64,000 bases of DNA from Gammaproteobacteria bacterium (GCA_016705365.1 JADIYI010000008.1:1984001-2048000); one strand, 5' to 3'; shown: positions 28,385 to 37,255, numbered from the stretch's first letter. Program-made: numbers and translations. The notes: generated from the letters alone by a model not told the origin.

Positions 28385-29719
28385 GTGACGCCCGCCGTTC
28401 TCGAATCGCTCCTCGCCGAATTTCCGGCGCGGCGGCGTTGGGTGGTGGCGTTCAGCGGGGGTCTTGATTCCAGCGTGCTGCTGCACCTCTGCGCATCTTT
28501 TTTGGCGGGGCGCGGGGGCGCGCCACAACTGGTGGCATTGCACGTCAATCATGCCGTTCATGAAAACGCGGCGGACTGGGAACTGCACTGTGCCCGGGTC
28601 TGCGCGGCGCTTGGCGTGACCTTCGTTGCGCGTCGCGCACAACTCCCGGACGGAATCTCCGACGGTGCATCCGAGGATGTGTTGCGGGTGGCGCGATACC
28701 GCGAATTCGAAGCCTTCTGTCTTGGAACCGATCTGCTGTTGCTGGCGCATCAGCGCGATGACCAGGCGGAAACCGTGCTGCTGCGGTTGTTGCGTGGGGC
28801 GGGCCCCGCGGGACTTGGCGGCATGCCCCGCACGCGGGTGTTGGGGCACACCCTGCTGTGCCGACCGCTGCTGGCGCTGCCCCGGGCCGGCTTGCTCGGC
28901 TATGCGCTCGCACAGGGCATCGTCTGGGTAGATGATCCGAGCAATGCCTTGTCAGGCTACGACCGCAGTTATCTGCGCACCACGATATTTCCGCTCCTGG
29001 AGCAGCGCTGGCCCGGAGCGGGGGCGCGCATGGCGCGCACCGCATCGCACTGCGCCGAGGCGGCGCAGATCTGCGCGGAGCGTGCCGAACAGGACCTGCG
29101 TGCAGTGTGTAGTAACGATGCGTTGGGCCTGCCATGCTTCGTGCTCGAGGCGTGGCGCCGCTTGCCCGGGCCGCGCGCCCTCAACGTGCTGCGTGCCTGG
29201 CTCGAGCGGCAGGCAATGTCGATGGATTCGCGGCGCCTGGAGACGGTGGTGAGCGAGTTGATCGGGGCAGCCACCGACCGCCAGCCGCTGTTCGCTTCAG
29301 GAGGGGTGCAGCTGCGGCGTTTCGCCGATCGGCTGTATGTGGTCAAAGCCTCGTCCAGCGTATTCAGCGCCGAGCCGCTCGGCGGAATGGAGCCTGGTTA
29401 CGATGGTTCACTGGCGGGCGTGGGCCGGGTGAGGCTGCAGAACTGTGCCGCCGGGGTGCGGGCAGGCGGGAATTATTCGATCGGCTTTCGGCGGCCGGGC
29501 ATGTATTGCCGGGTGGCGGGGCGGCCGCGCAAGAGTCTCAAGAAGTTGCTTCAGGAATTGTCCGTGCCGCCGTGGCTGCGTGACCGGGTGCCGCTGCTGT
29601 TTGTCGATGGCGAGCTGGCCGCGGTGGCGGATCTGTGCATCTGTGACGGTTTTGTGGCCGATCCGGGATCGGCCGCTGTCATGTTGCGCTGGACGCCGGG
29701 AGAGCCCGATGCGCAGTAA
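28385..29719 (+). CDS. tilS: tRNA(Ile)-lysidine synthetase
   Basis: Converts C34 of tRNA-Ile(CAU) to lysidine using ATP and lysine. The PP-loop ATPase motif AFSGGLDSSVLLHL lies near the N-terminus, followed by HVNHAVHENA, LLLAHQRDDQAETVLLRLLRG and RPLLALPR. The C-terminal substrate-binding domain is present (KSLKKLLQELSVPPWLRDRVPL). The start is unsure: GTG 28385 or GTG 28328, which would overlap accA by 46 bp; neither has a strong ribosome-binding site. Length is about 445-463 residues. Confidence 0.93.
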   Translation: MTPAVLESLLAEFPARRRWVVAFSGGLDSSVLLHLCASFLAGRGGAPQLVALHVNHAVHENAADWELHCARVCAALGVTFVARRAQLPDGISDGASEDVLRVARYREFEAFCLGTDLLLLAHQRDDQAETVLLRLLRGAGPAGLGGMPRTRVLGHTLLCRPLLALPRAGLLGYALAQGIVWVDDPSNALSGYDRSYLRTTIFPLLEQRWPGAGARMARTASHCAEAAQICAERAEQDLRAVCSNDALGLPCFVLEAWRRLPGPRALNVLRAWLERQAMSMDSRRLETVVSELIGAATDRQPLFASGGVQLRRFADRLYVVKASSSVFSAEPLGGMEPGYDGSLAGVGRVRLQNCAAGVRAGGNYSIGFRRPGMYCRVAGRPRKSLKKLLQELSVPPWLRDRVPLLFVDGELAAVADLCICDGFVADPGSAAVMLRWTPGEPDAQ

Positions 29720-29731
29720 TTCACCTGCGCT

Positions 29732-30316
29732 TCACCACTTCAGTATTTCGAGCGCCTTGGCAATTTCGGGGCGCAGGCTGAGCACGGTATCGGTTGTCAC
29801 CGAGCCGACCGTGATTTCCTCGTTGAAGAACAACACCACGCCAGGGTACACATCCTTGCGCCGGCTGCCCGGCGCATAGGCGAGTTCGTCGCATACACGG
29901 CGCGCCACGCAGGCGTAGTCGGCAAACGCGCCTTCGGGCGAGGCGTAGTCGCCAACGCGGCTGATGGCCTTGACGTTCACGCGCTGGTTGAGCGCCTTGC
30001 CGTGGATCGCCAGCATCATCTTCTGCGCGCGCGAGAGTTTTGGCTCGATTGCGACGATGGCGTCCGCTATTTCCTGCGGGGTGGGCTTTTTCTTGCCGCG
30101 CTGCTTGCGCTTCTCGCCCTGTATACGGTCGACGATGACGCGTAGTTCGGACATGATCTCGTCGAGGTCGGTACCTTCGAAGTCGGCTATCCGTTCCTTG
30201 TTCTTCCACGCCCTGCCGCGATATTCATCGTTCCAGCAGCGGGCGATGAGATCGAAATTGCAATAATCCTCCTTGAGAACACGCTTGTCAGATTCGGCAT
30301 AGGGCAGTTGCGACAT
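29732..30316 (-). CDS. Conserved-looking protein of unknown function
   Basis: A 194-residue soluble protein that I do not recognise. The N-terminal half is charged (ADFEGTDLDEIMSELRVIVDRI), followed by a basic patch (GEKRKQRGKKKPTPQEIADAI) that could contact nucleic acid or be a linker. The C-terminal half is mixed hydrophobic with four Cys in the whole protein. There is no signal peptide or membrane helix. Codon usage resembles its neighbours. It is convergent with tilS (12 bp) and precedes the ffs region on the other strand. No operon partner. Confidence 0.6.
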   Translation of the reverse strand: MSQLPYAESDKRVLKEDYCNFDLIARCWNDEYRGRAWKNKERIADFEGTDLDEIMSELRVIVDRIQGEKRKQRGKKKPTPQEIADAIVAIEPKLSRAQKMMLAIHGKALNQRVNVKAISRVGDYASPEGAFADYACVARRVCDELAYAPGSRRKDVYPGVVLFFNEEITVGSVTTDTVLSLRPEIAKALEILKW

Positions 30317-30490
30317 CCGGATCCCCTTTTATCGGATAAGCAGCCGACGCTGCTGGCGCAGGGAGCCGGGGCGTCCTGCGCAAGGCGCGGCATTCTTTCC
30401 ATTTGGAAATTCAAATGTCAAGGAGATTCTGCCGTGAATCCGGTCAGGCTATCGATCATCCCTCACAGGTGCATTGGGCCGGTCGTTCGC

Positions 30491-30519
30491 TTGCCGGTAC
30501 GCGGTCGATCACGCATAAT
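30491..30519 (+). promoter_or_regulatory. Promoter of the 4.5S RNA gene
   Basis: TTGCCG (30491-30496) and CATAAT (30514-30519) with exactly 17 bp between them. Initiation about 7 nt downstream would give a short 5' leader before the mature 4.5S RNA, as in Escherichia coli, where RNase P trims it. The stretch from 30317 to 30490 upstream holds no gene I can support, only a short inverted repeat (CATTTG/CAAATG at 30400-30417). Confidence 0.65.
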
Positions 30520-30554
30520 GCGGCGCGTGATTTTTTCCGCGACTGCCAGTCAAT

Positions 30555-30669
30555 GGTGATCCCGGTCGGTTCCCTCGCAACGCTGGACGATGAACCCCGC
30601 CAGGCCCGGAAGGGAGCAACGGTAATCGTCAAGGCGTGTGCCGGGGTGTGGCTGGCCGGGGTCGCCACC
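30555..30669 (+). ncRNA. ffs: 4.5S signal recognition particle RNA
   Basis: Short bacterial SRP RNA that binds Ffh and targets membrane proteins. The conserved apical domain is present: CAGGCCCGGAAGGGAGCAAC around 30602-30621 carries the GGAA tetraloop and symmetric-loop sequence, flanked by GCAACGC on the 5' side and GTGTGCCGGGGTG on the 3' side. The 5' GGTGATCCCGG and 3' CCGGGGTCGCCACC ends pair to close the rod. Ends are estimated to within a few bases. It lies just upstream of dnaX, a common gammaproteobacterial arrangement. Confidence 0.93.
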
Positions 30670-30686
30670 CACTTGTTTCAAGCATG

Positions 30687-30692
30687 TATAAT
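30687..30692 (+). promoter_or_regulatory. Candidate -10 element for dnaX
   Basis: TATAAT lies 40 bp upstream of the dnaX ATG and just after ffs. No good -35 hexamer is found at 16-18 bp, so it may need an activator or be fortuitous; dnaX could also be read through from ffs. Confidence 0.3.
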
Positions 30693-30731
30693 CCCGGCCC
30701 TCGACCAATCCCAGGGAGCCGGCAAACCGCG

Positions 30732-32447
30732 ATGACATACCAGGTACTGGCGCGCCGCTGGCGCCCCCAGACCTTCGAGCAGATGGTCGGGCAGGAGCAT
30801 GTACTGCGTGCGCTGGTCAATGCGTTGGATCGCAACCGGCTGCATCATGCCTATCTGTTGACGGGTACCCGCGGCGTGGGGAAGACCACGCTGGCCCGGC
30901 TCATTGCCAAGAGCCTAAATTGCGAGCAGGGCGTCTCGTCATCTCCCTGCGGGACATGTTCCGCGTGCCGGGAAATCGCCGAAGGACGTTTCGTCGATCT
31001 GCTCGAGGTGGACGCCGCTTCGCGCACCAAGGTCGAAGACACCCGTGAGTTGCTGGATAACGTTCAATACGCGCCAGCCCGTGGCCGCTACAAGGTGTAC
31101 CTGATCGACGAAGTGCACATGCTCTCGGGGCACTCGTTCAATGCCTTGCTGAAAACGCTCGAGGAGCCCCCGCCGCACGTCAAGTTTCTCCTCGCAACCA
31201 CCGACCCGCAACGCCTGCCGGCCACGGTGCTCTCTCGCTGCCTGCAATTTCACCTGAAGAACCTCAGCCCGGAGCAGATTTCCGCCCATCTGGCGCAGGT
31301 GCTGGGGCAGGAACAGATCGAGTTCGAAACGCCGGCCCTGTGGAGTCTTGCCGAGGCAGCGCAGGGCAGCATGCGCGATGCACTCAGCCTGACCGATCAG
31401 GCGATCGCGCACGGGGCTGGCGCGATCTCGGCAGTCGCGGTCACCGAGATGCTCGGCTATGTGGATCGCGAGTTGCTCGGTGCGCTGATCGATGCATTGC
31501 TGGCCGCGGATGCGGCCGCGGTGCTCGCCGCGCTGGCGACAATGGCGCAGCAGGGAACGGATTTCGAGCGTGCGCTGGCGGAACTGCTGGTTGTGCTGCA
31601 CCGTGTGGCGCTGGTGCAGGCGGTGCCGGCGATGCTCGATACCCTGCATGGAGACCGTGAGCGTTACGCAACATGGGCGCAAAGCGCGGTGGCGGCCGAC
31701 GTGCAGCTTTATTACCAGATCGGGTTGCTGTGCCGGCGTGATATCAGCTACGCGCCGGATGCCCGCAGCGGTGTGGAAATGGCAATGTTGCGGATGCTCG
31801 CATTCAGGCCGGCCACTGCCACGGACATCCAGCCGGGTCCGGCGCGCATGGCTGCTCTGCCGCGCGCGGATACGCCAGCGCGGGAGGCGCCGGTATCGGC
31901 AAAAAAGCCTGAACCGGCGGCCGCAGGGCCCGCCGGTCCCGTAACTACCGAGACGCCGGACCAGGCTGCGAGCCAGGAGGCCGGGGAGCCGCGGCACGAT
32001 ATCGCGGTTCCGGCCAGGTTCGAGGCGCTGTACGCGGAAAACTGGGCGGCGCTGCTGGCAAGGCTGGAGCTGGTGGGCATGGCCCGCAGCGTGGCCTCCA
32101 ACAGCGTACCCGAACGCATCGACAACGACATGCTGCACCTGGTACTGCAGGAACAGCAGGCAATGCTGTACAACCCGCAGTGCGACGAGCGCATCGGTGC
32201 AGCCCTGAGCGTGCATTTCGGGCGCACGATAAGAGTCGCCACACGCATCGGCACACCCGGCACCGAAACGCCGGCGACGCGCGAATTGCGAATCCAGGCG
32301 GCGCGCCAGCGGCAGGCGATAGCAGCCATCGAGGCCGATGCGAATGTGCGCGCCTTGCTGGACGAATTTGCCGGCCGCCTGCATCGCGACAGCATCAGGG
32401 TGCTTTCGGTACCGAGTGAGGGCGCGATGGCGCACGAGGAGTTGTGA
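30732..32447 (+). CDS. dnaX: DNA polymerase III tau/gamma subunit
   Basis: Clamp-loader ATPase that loads the beta clamp and links polymerases. AAA+ features: P-loop GTRGVGKTT (residues 45-53), zinc cysteines 64, 73, 76 and 79, DEVHMLSGHSFNALLKTLEEPP and the LSRCLQFHLK sensor region. The tau-specific C-terminal region follows a Pro/Ala-rich linker (about 370-420). I chose the ATG at 30732 (MTYQVLARRWRPQTF), giving 571 residues. A programmed-frameshift signal at codons 390-392 predicts a shorter gamma form of about 393 residues. It is followed by ybaB and recR, as usual. Confidence 0.97.
   Translation: MTYQVLARRWRPQTFEQMVGQEHVLRALVNALDRNRLHHAYLLTGTRGVGKTTLARLIAKSLNCEQGVSSSPCGTCSACREIAEGRFVDLLEVDAASRTKVEDTRELLDNVQYAPARGRYKVYLIDEVHMLSGHSFNALLKTLEEPPPHVKFLLATTDPQRLPATVLSRCLQFHLKNLSPEQISAHLAQVLGQEQIEFETPALWSLAEAAQGSMRDALSLTDQAIAHGAGAISAVAVTEMLGYVDRELLGALIDALLAADAAAVLAALATMAQQGTDFERALAELLVVLHRVALVQAVPAMLDTLHGDRERYATWAQSAVAADVQLYYQIGLLCRRDISYAPDARSGVEMAMLRMLAFRPATATDIQPGPARMAALPRADTPAREAPVSAKKPEPAAAGPAGPVTTETPDQAASQEAGEPRHDIAVPARFEALYAENWAALLARLELVGMARSVASNSVPERIDNDMLHLVLQEQQAMLYNPQCDERIGAALSVHFGRTIRVATRIGTPGTETPATRELRIQAARQRQAIAAIEADANVRALLDEFAGRLHRDSIRVLSVPSEGAMAHEEL
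31882..31937 (+). promoter_or_regulatory. Programmed -1 ribosomal frameshift signal in dnaX
   Basis: Slippery heptamer A AAA AAG (31901-31907) sits in the correct zero-frame register: GCA-AAA-AAG, codons 390-392. A -1 slip reads AAA AAA GCC and then TGA at 31910-31912, ending translation at once, as in Escherichia coli dnaX. Five nt downstream, ACCGGCGG (31913-31920) pairs with CCGCCGGT (31930-31937) in an 8-bp stem with a 9-nt loop. GGGAGG (31882-31887) lies 13 nt upstream and could act as the internal Shine-Dalgarno stimulator. All three elements match the known E. coli arrangement. Confidence 0.85.
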
Positions 32448-32448
32448 G

Positions 32449-32769
32449 ATGAAGGGTCTGGACGATTTGCTGAAACAGGCGCAGAAGCTGCAGGAAAAGG
32501 TGCAGGACGCGCAGCAGGAAATGGCGCGCAGCGAAGTGCAGGGCGAGGCGGGGGGTGGCCTGGTGCGGGTGGTGATGACCGGGCGTCACGATGTGCGTCG
32601 TATCCATATCGAACCGTCGCTGATGAGCGAGGACCGCGAAGTGCTGGAGGACCTGATTGCCGCGGCGGTCAACGATGCCGTGCGTCGGGTGGAGGAATTG
32701 CAGCGCGCGAGCCTGTCCGGCGCCACCGGCGGAATCACCCTTCCCGCCGGCTTCAAGCTGCCATTCTGA
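32449..32769 (+). CDS. ybaB: YbaB/EbfC family nucleoid-associated protein
   Basis: Small DNA-binding protein of 106 residues. The N-terminal helix (LDDLLKQAQKLQEKVQDAQQEM) and the central VRVVMTGRHDVRRIHIEPSLM strand region are typical, as is the dnaX-ybaB-recR context. The ATG overlaps the end of dnaX (TGAGATG, 1-bp gap). It is thought to be a dimeric nucleoid protein; its precise role remains unclear. Confidence 0.95.
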   Translation: MKGLDDLLKQAQKLQEKVQDAQQEMARSEVQGEAGGGLVRVVMTGRHDVRRIHIEPSLMSEDREVLEDLIAAAVNDAVRRVEELQRASLSGATGGITLPAGFKLPF

Positions 32770-32786
32770 ACCTGGAACCCGCCCTG

Positions 32787-33383
32787 ATGCGATTCGGCCC
32801 GATGATTGACCAGCTGATCGAAGCCCTCCAGTGCCTTCCCGGCGTGGGTCCGAAGTCGGCGCAGCGCATGACGCTGCACCTGCTCGAGCGCGATCGCGAG
32901 GGTGGCGAGTATCTGTCAGCGGCGCTGGCGCGTGCGATCGAAAGAGTCGGGCGCTGCAAGCGCTGTCGCAATCTGAGTGAAGATCCGCTCTGCCCGATCT
33001 GCGCGAGCGCGCGGCGTGATCAGGGCCTGATCTGCGTGGTGGAAACGCCGGCGGATGTCTTTGCGGTCGAGCAGGCAGGCGGTTATGCCGGACTGTATTT
33101 TGTGCTGCTCGGACGCCTGTCGCCGATCGATGGTATCGGGCCCGCGGAGCTCGGGCTGGACCTGCTTGGCGAGCGGGCGCGGGAAGAAGGCGTCAAGGAA
33201 GTCATCCTGGCGACCAATCCCACGGTGGAGGGCGAGGCGACGGCGTATTTCATCACCGAGCAATTGCGTTCCGCCGGGGTCACGGTATCGCGCATCGCTC
33301 ATGGCGTGCCGCTGGGCGGCGAACTGGAATATGTGGACGGAGGCACGCTGCAGCACGCATTCCTCGGGCGCAAGCCGCTCTGA
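32787..33383 (+). CDS. recR: Recombination mediator RecR
   Basis: RecF-pathway protein that helps load RecA at gaps. A helix-hairpin-helix (LPGVGPKSAQRMTLHLL) is followed by the four-cysteine zinc motif (Cys57, 60, 69, 72) and a Toprim domain (ICVVETPADVFAVEQ, LATNPTVEGEATAYFI). The length of 198 residues is normal. The stop overlaps the rnd start by one base. Confidence 0.97.
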   Translation: MRFGPMIDQLIEALQCLPGVGPKSAQRMTLHLLERDREGGEYLSAALARAIERVGRCKRCRNLSEDPLCPICASARRDQGLICVVETPADVFAVEQAGGYAGLYFVLLGRLSPIDGIGPAELGLDLLGERAREEGVKEVILATNPTVEGEATAYFITEQLRSAGVTVSRIAHGVPLGGELEYVDGGTLQHAFLGRKPL

Positions 33384-34525
33384 TGGGCATCGTGGACCCC
33401 GTCAACGGCATGGCGGTGCATTGCATCGATTCGGCGCAGTCACTGGCGCGTGCGGCCGAGGGATGGAGGCAGCGGCCAGTGCTCGCGCTGGATACGGAAT
33501 TCATGCGCGTGCGTACCTTTTACGCCCAGGCCGCGTTGTTCCAGTTGTGCGATGGCGAGGCCTGCTATCTGATCGATCCGCTTGCGGTGCGCGATCTCGC
33601 ACCGCTGGCGCAGGTGCTCACTTCCCCGGCAATCGTCAAGATCATGCATTCGTGCAGCGAAGACCTGGAGGTCTGCGAGCACCACCTCGGGGCGCTGCCC
33701 GAGCCGTTGATCGACACCCAGATCGTGGCCGCCTTCTGTGGTCACGGGCTGTCGGTGGGATATCAGAAAATGCTGGCCCAGGAGCTCGGTGTGGCGCTGG
33801 AGAAATCCGAAACCCGCACCGATTGGTTGCAACGCCCGCTCAACGCCAGCCAGCTGCGCTACGCGGCAGAGGACGTGGCCTATCTTCCTGCATTGTGGGC
33901 AAAGCTGGCGCAGCGACTCGCTGCCGTGCCTGCGGGCGCCTGGGCGCGCGAGGAGTGCACCGCGGTGCTGGAGAGATTCCGCGAGCGTGACACTGCGAAT
34001 GCCTATCGCAATATCGGTGGCGCTTGGCGGCTCGACGGGAGTGGACTTGCGGTACTGCGAGCGCTTTGCGATTGGCGCGAACGGACCGCGCGTGACAAGG
34101 ATCTGCCGCGCAACTGGGTGGTGCCCGACGCCGTTCTGTTGCAAATCGCGCAACTCAAGCCGGTCGATGCGCAACAGCTCGAACCATTGAGCGAATTGCA
34201 ACCCGGCAGCAGACGCCGCTTCGGGAGCGAGATCATTTCCGCGGTCGGGACGGGGCTCGGCAGCACCGATTTGCCGGCACCGGTTCCGGCTCCGCCAACC
34301 GCGGCCCAGGGCCGGCTGGTGAAAGCGCTGCGTGCGCAACTGGTGCAGCGTGGTGCGAGCCTGGGTATTGCCCCGGAAATGCTGGCCCGGCGCCGCGATC
34401 TCGAGGAGCTGGTGCGCTGGCGTGCCGATGTGGCATCCAGCGACGGGCTCGGGCTGATGCGCGGCTGGCGACGAGCGGTGATAGGCGAGGAACTGCTGCG
34501 CCTGACAGAAGGCTGGGTCATATGA
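33383..34525 (+). CDS. rnd: Ribonuclease D
   Basis: DEDD-family 3'-5' exoribonuclease acting in tRNA and stable RNA maturation. ALDTEFMRVRTFYA carries the first two acidic residues (Asp37, Glu39), HSCSEDLEV the third, and LRYAAEDVAYLP the last (DEDDy type with Tyr). Two HRDC-like helical domains fill the C-terminal half. The length of 380 residues is normal. It overlaps ycgL by 4 bp. Confidence 0.95.
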   Translation: MGIVDPVNGMAVHCIDSAQSLARAAEGWRQRPVLALDTEFMRVRTFYAQAALFQLCDGEACYLIDPLAVRDLAPLAQVLTSPAIVKIMHSCSEDLEVCEHHLGALPEPLIDTQIVAAFCGHGLSVGYQKMLAQELGVALEKSETRTDWLQRPLNASQLRYAAEDVAYLPALWAKLAQRLAAVPAGAWAREECTAVLERFRERDTANAYRNIGGAWRLDGSGLAVLRALCDWRERTARDKDLPRNWVVPDAVLLQIAQLKPVDAQQLEPLSELQPGSRRRFGSEIISAVGTGLGSTDLPAPVPAPPTAAQGRLVKALRAQLVQRGASLGIAPEMLARRRDLEELVRWRADVASSDGLGLMRGWRRAVIGEELLRLTEGWVI

Positions 34526-34797
34526 AGATGATTTGCGCCATCTATCGCTCCCGGCGCAACGAGGCGACCTATGTCTATGTCGATCATCTCGAGGGCCTGG
34601 TCCGGGTGCCGCAAGCACTGCTGCGCGAGCTCGGCGGCATGGACCGGGCGATGACCCTGGTTCTCGAACCCGGGCGCCAGCTGGCGCGGGTGGAATCGGC
34701 GGCTGTTCTGCGCGCGATCCGCGATCAGGGCTTCTATCTGCAGTTGCCACCACAGCCTGATATGGCCGCAGGCCAGACCGGTGGGCCCCCATGCTGA
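34522..34797 (+). CDS. YcgL-domain protein
   Basis: Small protein of 91 residues with the YcgL fold signature (CAIYRSRRNEATYVYVDH, FERVPxxLL-like RVPQALLRELG, and IRDQGFYLQLPP). The family is conserved in gammaproteobacteria and commonly follows rnd, as here; its biochemical role is not established. ATGA overlap with rnd implies coupled translation. Confidence 0.9.
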   Translation: MKMICAIYRSRRNEATYVYVDHLEGLVRVPQALLRELGGMDRAMTLVLEPGRQLARVESAAVLRAIRDQGFYLQLPPQPDMAAGQTGGPPC

Positions 34798-35192
34798 GCA
34801 ATTCCGATTATCTGATGGCGTGGTCGATCTACCTGCTGAGTGCCACGGCGTTGCTGATCACCGGGTGGCGGCTTAGCTCATGGATGTGGAGCTGGGCCAA
34901 GGACGCGCTGCGCGTGGTGAGTGCGGTGCTGTTGCTCGCGCCGGCTTCGGTCGATGGTGATCCCGCACATCTGGCACCGACCATGGTGATCGTCTGTTTC
35001 GAGCTGCTGACCGCCGAGGACGGTGGGCTCGGGCCATTGCTGGGTGTGCGGCTGCTGCTGATCCTGATCTTCGCGGTGCTTGGGGTCTGGCTGCTGCGCT
35101 TGCTGTGGTTCTGGCTGGTAGGCAGTCGCACCCGCACCAAGCCCAAGGCTGCGCCCGCGGCGCGCGCGAGAGCGGGCACCGCACGCCACTGA
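34791..35192 (+). CDS. Small membrane protein of unknown function
   Basis: A 133-residue protein with about three predicted hydrophobic helices (residues 8-30, 40-55 and 82-110) and a basic, Ala/Arg-rich C-terminal tail that should lie in the cytoplasm by the positive-inside rule. No catalytic motif is seen. It overlaps the end of ycgL by 7 bp and is the last gene of the recR-rnd-ycgL run, convergent with cysK. I recognise no characterised family. Confidence 0.65.
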   Translation: MLSNSDYLMAWSIYLLSATALLITGWRLSSWMWSWAKDALRVVSAVLLLAPASVDGDPAHLAPTMVIVCFELLTAEDGGLGPLLGVRLLLILIFAVLGVWLLRLLWFWLVGSRTRTKPKAAPAARARAGTARH

Positions 35193-35198
35193 ACGGAC

Positions 35199-36173
35199 TC
35201 AGCTGATCGCCTGCACCAGTTCACGGTCGCCGAAACGGCCTTCGAACAGCGGGCTGCGCAGATAACGCTCACCCGAGTCGGGCAGGATCACCACGATGGT
35301 CTTGCCCGCATGTTGTGGCTGTTCGGCCACGCGCGCCGCCGCCGCCACCGCCGCGCCGCAGGAGATGCCGGCCAGGATGCCCTCCTCGCGCATCAGTCTA
35401 TGCGCGTATTCCATCGCCTCGTCATCGCTTACGCATTCCACCTGATCGATCAGCGAGAGATCCAGGTTTCCGGGCACGAAGCCGGCACCGAGGCCCTGGA
35501 TGCGGTGTGGCGCATGGGTGGGAGCCTTGCCCGCAAGGGTATTGCCGATCACCGGCGATGACACCGGTTCCACCGCGACCGAGGTGATCTGCTTGCCCTG
35601 GCCGTGTTTGATGTAGCGCGAGATTCCGGTGATGGTGCCGCCCGTGCCGACGCCGCTCACCAGTACATCGATCGTGCCGTCGGTGTCGCGCCAGATTTCC
35701 GGGCCCGTGGTGCGTTCGTGGATGGCCGGATTGGCGGGATTGTCGAACTGCTGCAGCATCAGAATACGCGCCGGATCCTGCGCGACGATCTGCCCGGCCC
35801 GCGCGATGGCGCCCTTCATGCCCAACGCGCCGTCGGTCAACTCCAGATTGGCGCCGAGCGCGGTCATGATCTGGCGTCGTTCGAGGCTCATCGTGTGTGG
35901 CATGGTCAGTGTCAGGCGATAGCCGCGTGCGGCGGCCACGAATGCGAGTGCAATGCCGGTATTGCCGCTGGTCGGCTCGACCAGCTCGATGCCCGGTTTC
36001 AGGCTGCCATTTTCCTCGGCTGCCCAAACCATGCTCGCGCCGATGCGGCATTTCACTGAAAACGCCGGATTGCGGCTTTCGAGTTTCGCCAGTACCTTGC
36101 CGCCACCGATCCGGTTGAGCCGCACCAGTGGCGTGTTGCCGATCGAGAGGCTGTTGTCGGAAAAAATGTTCAT
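35199..36173 (-). CDS. cysK: Cysteine synthase A (O-acetylserine sulfhydrylase)
   Basis: PLP enzyme that makes cysteine from O-acetylserine and sulfide. IGNTPLVRLN, NPAFSVKCRIG with PLP Lys41, PTSGNTGIALAF (substrate-binding loop), SGVGTGGTITG (phosphate-binding loop) and SCGAAVAAA are conserved as in CysK. Length 324 residues from the ATG at 36173; the open frame extends 17 codons upstream. It would supply reduced sulfur. No link to the nearby sulfotransferase (which uses PAPS) is implied. Confidence 0.95.
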   Translation of the reverse strand: MNIFSDNSLSIGNTPLVRLNRIGGGKVLAKLESRNPAFSVKCRIGASMVWAAEENGSLKPGIELVEPTSGNTGIALAFVAAARGYRLTLTMPHTMSLERRQIMTALGANLELTDGALGMKGAIARAGQIVAQDPARILMLQQFDNPANPAIHERTTGPEIWRDTDGTIDVLVSGVGTGGTITGISRYIKHGQGKQITSVAVEPVSSPVIGNTLAGKAPTHAPHRIQGLGAGFVPGNLDLSLIDQVECVSDDEAMEYAHRLMREEGILAGISCGAAVAAAARVAEQPQHAGKTIVVILPDSGERYLRSPLFEGRFGDRELVQAIS

Positions 36174-36393
36174 GACGATACGGTCTCCGGTGGGAGGTGA
36201 GTCGGGAGCGGAGTGATGGGCCACAGGCTACTACTGCTCCTGCGCCAAGTCCATGGCCGGTGCGGCGTTGAGCGGATCCGACTGCGCCGCTGAGCGCTTT
36301 GGTCAGTCGAGAGACCGGGTTCAATCGTATAAACTCCCCGTTCCCGGCGGCACATCGTCTCCGGCATATCCGCACCACGCGAGGGGAGATCGC

Positions 36394-37242
36394 ATGACGT
36401 TCAAGGGTACCGAGCGATATGTTGCCACCGAAGATCTGCAGATGGCGGTCAATGCGGCCGTGATCCTGCAGCGGCCGTTGCTGATCAAGGGCGAGCCGGG
36501 TACCGGCAAGACACTGCTTGCCGAAGAGGTGGCACAGGCGCTGGGTAAACCTCTCGTGCAGTGGCATATCAAGTCGACGACCAAGGCCCAGCAGGGTCTC
36601 TATGAATACGATGCCGTATCGCGCCTGCGGGATTCGCAGCTGGGCGATGCGAAGGTACAGGACATCGGCAACTACATCCGCAGGGGCAAACTGTGGGAAG
36701 CCTTCGATGCTCCCGAGCAGGTGGTGCTGCTGATCGACGAGATCGACAAGGCCGACATCGAGTTTCCCAACGACCTGCTGCTGGAACTCGATCGCATGGA
36801 GTTCCACGTCTACGAGACCGGTGAGGCGGTCCGTGCGCGTATTCGCCCGATCGTGATCATCACCAGCAACAACGAGAAAGAGCTGCCGGATGCCTTCCTG
36901 CGCCGCTGCTTCTTCCACTTCATCAGTTTCCCCGACCGCGACACCATGATGCGCATCGTCGATGTGCATTACCCGGGCATCAAGCGTCAGCTGGTGAGCG
37001 ATGCGCTCGACATATTCTTCGATGTGCGCAGCGTGCCTGGAATGAAGAAGAAGCCCTCGACCTCGGAGTTGATCGACTGGCTCAAGCTGCTGATGGCCGA
37101 TGACATACCCGACGAGATTCTCAGGAACCACGATGCCAGCAAGGCGATTCCTCCGCTCTACGGTGCCCTGGTGAAGAACGAGCAGGATGTGCATCTGCTG
37201 GAACGGCTGGCGTTCATGCACCGGCGCGAGAGCCGCCGCTAG
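36394..37242 (+). CDS. MoxR-type AAA+ ATPase
   Basis: ATPase of the MoxR group, 282 residues. Walker A GEPGTGKT (residues 33-40), Walker B VVLLIDEIDKAD, and sensor SNNEKELPDAFLRRCFFHF are intact. The ATG at 36394 follows GAGGGGAG; TATAAA at 36328-36333 may be its -10 element. It is paired 13 bp upstream of a VWA-domain gene, the usual MoxR arrangement; such pairs act as chaperones for assembling or activating a partner complex. The partner here is not evident. Confidence 0.9.
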   Translation: MTFKGTERYVATEDLQMAVNAAVILQRPLLIKGEPGTGKTLLAEEVAQALGKPLVQWHIKSTTKAQQGLYEYDAVSRLRDSQLGDAKVQDIGNYIRRGKLWEAFDAPEQVVLLIDEIDKADIEFPNDLLLELDRMEFHVYETGEAVRARIRPIVIITSNNEKELPDAFLRRCFFHFISFPDRDTMMRIVDVHYPGIKRQLVSDALDIFFDVRSVPGMKKKPSTSELIDWLKLLMADDIPDEILRNHDASKAIPPLYGALVKNEQDVHLLERLAFMHRRESRR

Positions 37243-37255
37243 GGCGGTACGGCGA

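Noticed and set aside
30400..30417. CATTTG-6 nt-CAAATG inverted repeat upstream of ffs
   Set aside because: Arms are only 6 bp and far from the ffs start; likely chance. No known operator matches.
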